17,326 nucleotides of DNA from DATIRA01 sp964553405 (GTDB lineage: Bacteria > Pseudomonadota > Gammaproteobacteria > Steroidobacterales > Steroidobacteraceae). The DNA is taken from contig CAZKLS010000058.1 in the NCBI GenBank assembly GCA_964553405.1, forward strand, positions 1 through 17,326. The letters are read 5' to 3'. The notes beneath the pieces are model-generated. The model was not told where the DNA came from. It made no database searches and saw only the letters and a list, made by a program, of their open reading frames with translations. The position numbers were made by a program, and so were the translations under genes. Positions 14,360 to 17,326 of the stretch are shown piece by piece; the stretch's first letter is position 1, and every line of letters begins with the position of its first letter.

Positions 14360-15346
14360 TCAGCGACGCGGCACGAGCAGGATCTTGCCATCGCGCTCAC
14401 CGGCGGCAGCCGCCGCGACGGCCTCGCGAATGTCGCTGATGTCGTAGGTTGCCTGGACCCTTGCGTGCAGCTTGCCGGCCGCGATCAGCCTCGCGACCTC
14501 GCCGACCAGCGCCGCGCGCTGCTCGGCCGTGGCGCTCCGATACCAGAGCGCGAGCCAGAACCCGCGCAGCGTCAGGTCGCGGAATACGAACGCACTGGGC
14601 TGGATCACGCAGGGTTGCCCGCTCATGCGTCCGTAGTTGACCAGCGTCGCGCCCTCGGCGAGGCATTCCGCCACGCGGCCGATCGCCTCGCCGGCGACCG
14701 CGTCGATGCCGAGCCGGATCCCGGCCCCGCCAGTGGCCTCGGCGACCCGCTTCGCGAGACCCTCGCCGTCGACCAGCACCACGTCGCCCCCGGCCTCCTT
14801 GACGGCTCCGGCCGCGTCCTCCCGCCGCACGACGTTGACGGTCCGGAGGCCGCGGAGCCGCGCGAGCTGCACGAGATAGGTGCCGACTGCCGAGTTGGCC
14901 GCGTTCTGCAGCACCCAGTCACCAGGCTGCAGGTCCACGAACTCGCGCAGCAGCAGCAGTGCGGTCGGCGGGTTCACGGTCATCATCGCGAGCTGCAGCG
15001 CGTCCGCCTCGTTCGGCAGCGGCACCAGCGTCGTCGCGTCCGCTACCAGGTGGGTGCTCCACGTGCCCGACTGCGGTGGCAACAGCACCGTCTGGCCCAC
15101 CGGCGGCCCCGCCGTCCCGGGACCGAGTTCGGCGATTCGCCCGACGCCTTCGTTGCCGCCGACCGCGGGCAGCGGCGGCAGCAGCCCGTACTCGCCCGTC
15201 AGCGTCAGCAGGTCGGACGGATTGATCGGCGCCGCGAGCACCTCGACCAGCGCCTGCCCGGCCTGCAGCGTCGGCTGCGGGAACTCGACCGCGTGAATCA
15301 CGTCCTGGGGTACCGGTCCGCGGCGTTCGTACTGTGCTCTGAGCAT
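14360..15346 (-). CDS. MDR oxidoreductase related to trans-2-enoyl-thioester reductase (ETR/MECR-like)
   Basis: This is a 328-residue zinc-free MDR protein. The N-terminal stretch APINPSDLLTLTGEYGLLPPLPAVGGNEGVGRI (40-71) is the hallmark of the 2-enoyl-thioester reductase (Etr1/MECR) subgroup; Tyr53 sits where that group has its catalytic Tyr. The nucleotide site is VLQNAANSAVGTYLVQLARLRGLRTVNVVRRED (145-177), where Arg174/Arg175 would suit NADPH. GRMSGQPCVI and FRDLTLRGFWLALWY follow. Such enzymes reduce 2-enoyl-CoA/ACP or related enones and quinones; the substrate is not known here. The start is the ATG at 15346 (MLRAQYERRG) with AAGGAG seven bases upstream (15359-15354). Its promoter region carries a TetR-type palindrome. 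It sits between mnmE and the HEXXH gene, unrelated in function to either. Confidence 0.88.
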   Translation of the reverse strand: MLRAQYERRGPVPQDVIHAVEFPQPTLQAGQALVEVLAAPINPSDLLTLTGEYGLLPPLPAVGGNEGVGRIAELGPGTAGPPVGQTVLLPPQSGTWSTHLVADATTLVPLPNEADALQLAMMTVNPPTALLLLREFVDLQPGDWVLQNAANSAVGTYLVQLARLRGLRTVNVVRREDAAGAVKEAGGDVVLVDGEGLAKRVAEATGGAGIRLGIDAVAGEAIGRVAECLAEGATLVNYGRMSGQPCVIQPSAFVFRDLTLRGFWLALWYRSATAEQRAALVGEVARLIAAGKLHARVQATYDISDIREAVAAAAAGERDGKILLVPRR

Positions 15347-15375
15347 CCCGCTGCTCCTTGAAAGGGTGGAAAGGG

Positions 15376-15391
15376 GACAGATCGGTCTGTC
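15376..15391. promoter_or_regulatory. Palindromic operator candidate (TetR-family type) before the MDR gene
   Basis: GACAGATCGGTCTGTC is a perfect 6-4-6 inverted repeat (only the outer pair of the central four bases mismatches). It lies between the CATAAT -10 candidate and the Shine-Dalgarno of the MDR gene, where a bound repressor would block transcription. The shape resembles operators of TetR-family regulators of detoxification oxidoreductases. No TetR gene is in the window. Confidence 0.55.
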
Positions 15392-15403
15392 GAGGTCCGC
15401 GCC

Positions 15404-15430
15404 ATTATGACGGTCCGCGGCAATTTGCAA
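15404..15430 (-). promoter_or_regulatory. Probable sigma70-type promoter of the MDR gene
   Basis: On the minus strand TTGCAA (15430-15425) and CATAAT (15409-15404) are separated by 15 bases, short of the ideal 17, but CATAAT matches the -10 consensus at five of six. Transcription would start near 15397, giving a leader of about 50 bases that contains the palindrome. It lies in the 116-bp gap after mnmE and is one of few AT-rich spots in the region. Confidence 0.5.
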
Positions 15431-15462
15431 CCCGCGTCGAGTCCGGTCGTTTCGCGTCCCCG

Positions 15463-16812
15463 CTACTTTCCGATGCAGAAGCTGGCGAATATCCGGCCCA
15501 GCAGCTCCTCGCTCGAGACTTCGCCAGTGATCTGGCCGAGCTCGCGCTGCGCATCGTGCAGTTCCTCCGCGACGAGTTCGCCGGCGTGCCGCTCGATCAG
15601 CAGCCGGTGCGCCTGCTCGACGTGCGCGCCGGCCCGCCTCAGCGCATCGAGGTGGCGCGTGCGTGCCGAGAGCGCGCCGCCGCCGGCGGGATGGAATCCG
15701 ACGCAGTCCTTCAGATGCTGGCGCAGCAGCTCGACGCCCGCACCCGTCGCGACGCTCAACAGGATCCGCGGCGGGTCGCCTGCCATGCTCCCCGGCGACG
15801 CGGCCGTCCTGTCGATCTTGTTGACGACCACGGTCCGTGGCACCGGGGCGGGCAGCGCGGCAAGGTCTTCGTCGAGCGCGCCGACGGCCTCTGCATCGCT
15901 CGCGTCCACCAGGAACAACACCCGATCGGCTCGCTCGATCTCGCGGCGTGCGCGGCGGATTCCTTCGCGCTCGATGTCGTCGCCGGCCACGCGCAGGCCG
16001 GCGGTGTCGAGCACGTGCAGCGGCAGGCCGTCGATCTCGACGCGCTCGCGCAGCACGTCGCGCGTCGTGCCGGCCGTCGCGGTCACGATGGCGGCGTCGT
16101 AGCCCGCGAGCCGGTTCAACAGGCTCGACTTGCCTGCGTTCGGGCGACCTGCGATGACGATCGTCAGGCCATCGCGCAGCAGGTGTCCCTGTCGCGCAGT
16201 CTCGGTGATCGCGGCGAAGCGGGAGCGGATGTCCTCCATGCGCTCGGCGAGCGCCTGGTCCCGCAGGAAGTCGATCTCTTCCTCCGGGAAGTCGATCGCC
16301 GCTTCCACCCACGTGCGCAGCTCGGTGACCGCGTCCGCGAGCGCGTGTACCTGGCTCGAAAACTCACCCTGCAGCGACCGCAGCGCGGCCCGGGCCGCCT
16401 GTGCGGATCCGCTGTCGATCAGGTCTGCGATCGCCTCTGCCTGAGCGAGGTCCAGCTTGCCGTTCAGGAACGCCCGCTGCGTGAACTCACCCGCCCCGGC
16501 CGGTCGCGCACCGAGTTCCAGCACGCGCCGCAGCACGAGGTCGAGCACGACGGGCCCGCCGTGCCCCTGGAGTTCCAGCACGTCCTCGCCGGTGTACGAG
16601 TTCGGCGCCGGAAAGAAGATCGCAATGCCCTCGTCGATCGGTTCACCCGACCGGTCGAGGAAGGCCCGCAGCTCGGCCGTGCGCGGCGCCGGCACGCCGC
16701 CGAGCAGCGCCGCGGCAATGTCCCGGCACGCGGAGCCGCAGACGCGCACGATGCCGATGCCGCCGCGGCCGGCGGCGGTGGCGATCGCGGCAATCGTTTC
16801 GGATGGCGTCAC
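15463..16812 (-). CDS. mnmE: tRNA uridine-5-carboxymethylaminomethyl modification GTPase MnmE (TrmE)
   Basis: This is the GTPase partner of MnmG in wobble-U34 tRNA modification. The 449-residue product has the N-terminal formyl-THF-binding domain (TIAAIATAAGRGGIGIVRVCG, then YTGEDVLELQGHGGPVVLDLVL and GEFTQRAFLNGKLDLAQAEAIADLI). The inserted G domain follows, with GRPNAGKSS (222-230), switch AGTTRD (247-252), DTAGLR (269-274) and NKID. The conserved C-terminal FCIGK closes the protein. The GTG at 16812 is preferred, with GAGGG five bases upstream and the E. coli-like N-terminus MTPSETIAAIAT. A GTG four codons earlier (16824) is in frame and possible. It follows yidC by about 52 bp, as in many proteobacteria. 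It is the usual rpmH-rnpA-yidC-mnmE order, and probably the same transcript. Confidence 0.96.
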   Translation of the reverse strand: MTPSETIAAIATAAGRGGIGIVRVCGSACRDIAAALLGGVPAPRTAELRAFLDRSGEPIDEGIAIFFPAPNSYTGEDVLELQGHGGPVVLDLVLRRVLELGARPAGAGEFTQRAFLNGKLDLAQAEAIADLIDSGSAQAARAALRSLQGEFSSQVHALADAVTELRTWVEAAIDFPEEEIDFLRDQALAERMEDIRSRFAAITETARQGHLLRDGLTIVIAGRPNAGKSSLLNRLAGYDAAIVTATAGTTRDVLRERVEIDGLPLHVLDTAGLRVAGDDIEREGIRRARREIERADRVLFLVDASDAEAVGALDEDLAALPAPVPRTVVVNKIDRTAASPGSMAGDPPRILLSVATGAGVELLRQHLKDCVGFHPAGGGALSARTRHLDALRRAGAHVEQAHRLLIERHAGELVAEELHDAQRELGQITGEVSSEELLGRIFASFCIGK

Positions 16813-16817
16813 CGGAA

Positions 16818-16861
16818 CCCTCACCCGCCCTGCGGGCGCCTGCTCCCGCCCGCGGGAGCGG
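16818..16861. repeat. REP-like palindromic element between yidC and mnmE
   Basis: GCTCCCG (16842-16848) and CGGGAGC (16853-16859) form a 7-bp stem with a 4-base loop. A second small stem, CGCCC/GGGCG, lies near 16827-16839, and the block begins with CCCTCACCC. This layout of CCCTCACCC followed by a CTCCCGC/GCGGGAG hairpin resembles repetitive extragenic palindromes seen in several proteobacteria. It covers the mnmE ribosome binding site. It could equally be an attenuator-type leader structure. No other copy was noticed in the window. Confidence 0.45.
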
Positions 16862-16864
16862 TCT

Positions 16865-17326
16865 CTAACCGCCCTTCTTCGCCTCGCGCTCGACGACCCG
16901 GTTGATGTTCCACTGCTGTGCGATCGACAGCAGCGTGTTCGTCAGCCAGTAGAGCACCAGGCCCGCCGGGAACCACGCCATCATCACCGTCATCACGATC
17001 GGCATGAAGGCGAAGATCTTCGCCTGCATCGGGTCCGGCGGCGCCGGGTTCAGCTTGAACTGGCCGTACATCGCCGCGCCCATCAGCGCGGGCAGCACGA
17101 AGAAAGGATCGCGCGAGGACAGGTCCTGGATCCACAGCATCCAAGGCGCCTGCCGCATCTCGACGCTCTCGAGCAGCACCCAGTAGAAGGCCAGGAACAC
17201 CGGAATCTGCACCAGGATCGGCAGGCAACCGGCGACCGGGTTGATCTTCTCGCGCTTGTAGACCTCCATCATCTGCCGCGCCAGCTGCTCGCGGTCGTCC
17301 TTGTAGCGCTCCTGGATGCTCTTGAT
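16865..17326 (-). CDS. yidC: Membrane protein insertase YidC, C-terminal 153 residues (cut by window edge)
   Basis: YidC inserts and folds inner-membrane proteins, with or without SecYEG. The visible part opens IKSIQERYKDDREQLARQMMEVYKREKINPVAGCLPILVQIPVFLAFYWVLLES, the cytoplasmic coiled-coil loop and start of a TM segment that mark the conserved YidC/Oxa1 core. It continues with WIQDLSSRDPFFVLPALMGAAMYGQFKLNP, then FAFMPIVMTVMMAWFPAGLVLYWLTNTLLSIAQQWNINRVV, the last TM hairpin, and ends in the basic AKKGG tail. The large periplasmic domain and the 5' part lie beyond the window. It is upstream of mnmE on the same strand, with a palindromic spacer. Confidence 0.95.
   Translation of the reverse strand: MKSIQERYKDDREQLARQMMEVYKREKINPVAGCLPILVQIPVFLAFYWVLLESVEMRQAPWMLWIQDLSSRDPFFVLPALMGAAMYGQFKLNPAPPDPMQAKIFAFMPIVMTVMMAWFPAGLVLYWLTNTLLSIAQQWNINRVVEREAKKGG

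Noticed and set aside
1..17326. Mobile elements, CRISPR arrays, toxin-antitoxin or biosynthetic clusters.
   Set aside because: I looked for transposase, integrase, regularly spaced repeats and typical small gene pairs and saw none. Gene content and base use are even across the window.

Overview
The window comes from a GC-rich proteobacterial chromosome, most likely a gammaproteobacterium. The evidence is the CysD/CysNC form of sulfate activation, the AcnD form of the methylcitrate pathway, the yidC-mnmE-mnmG neighbourhood, and a diheme cytochrome c4-type protein. The lineage is an inference. Coding density is high. All genes but one lie on the minus strand, so they read from high to low coordinates. 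I found no rRNA or tRNA gene, CRISPR array, transposase or phage gene.

Right block (17326 down to 9894, minus strand): the 3' end of yidC, then mnmE, an enoyl-thioester-reductase-like MDR oxidoreductase, a small HEXXH protein, mnmG, an oligopeptide-type ABC substrate-binding lipoprotein, and a short NfeD-like membrane protein. This is the familiar yidC/tRNA-modification region near many replication origins, with accessory genes placed between and after mnmE and mnmG. The MDR gene has its own promoter-like sequence and a TetR-type palindrome just downstream of it.

Middle: a SIMPL-domain exported protein (9138-9866) is the only plus-strand gene. It is divergent from a diheme cytochrome c (8999-8358) and convergent with the NfeD-like gene. 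Two copies of a GC-rich palindrome sit at the 3' end of the cytochrome gene. One copy is terminator-like and the other encodes the last residues of the protein.

Left block (8238 down to 1, minus strand): an MBL-fold hydrolase, an acrylyl-CoA reductase of the AcuI/YhdH family, cysD, cysNC, prpB, prpC, and acnD cut by the window edge. Gaps are 26, 20, -1, 84, 41 and -4 bp, so much or all of it could be one transcript. The enzymes suggest that propionyl-CoA (possibly made from acryloyl-CoA by AcuI) enters the 2-methylcitrate cycle through PrpC, AcnD and PrpB to give pyruvate and succinate. CysD/CysNC activate sulfate to PAPS.

Most of this is core metabolism and housekeeping. I see no convincing new defence, mobile or biosynthetic system. 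The points most worth checking are sulfate activation embedded between acrylate- and propionate-type genes, the palindrome that forms the cytochrome C-terminus, the TetR-type operator before the MDR gene, and the small HEXXH protein upstream of mnmG.
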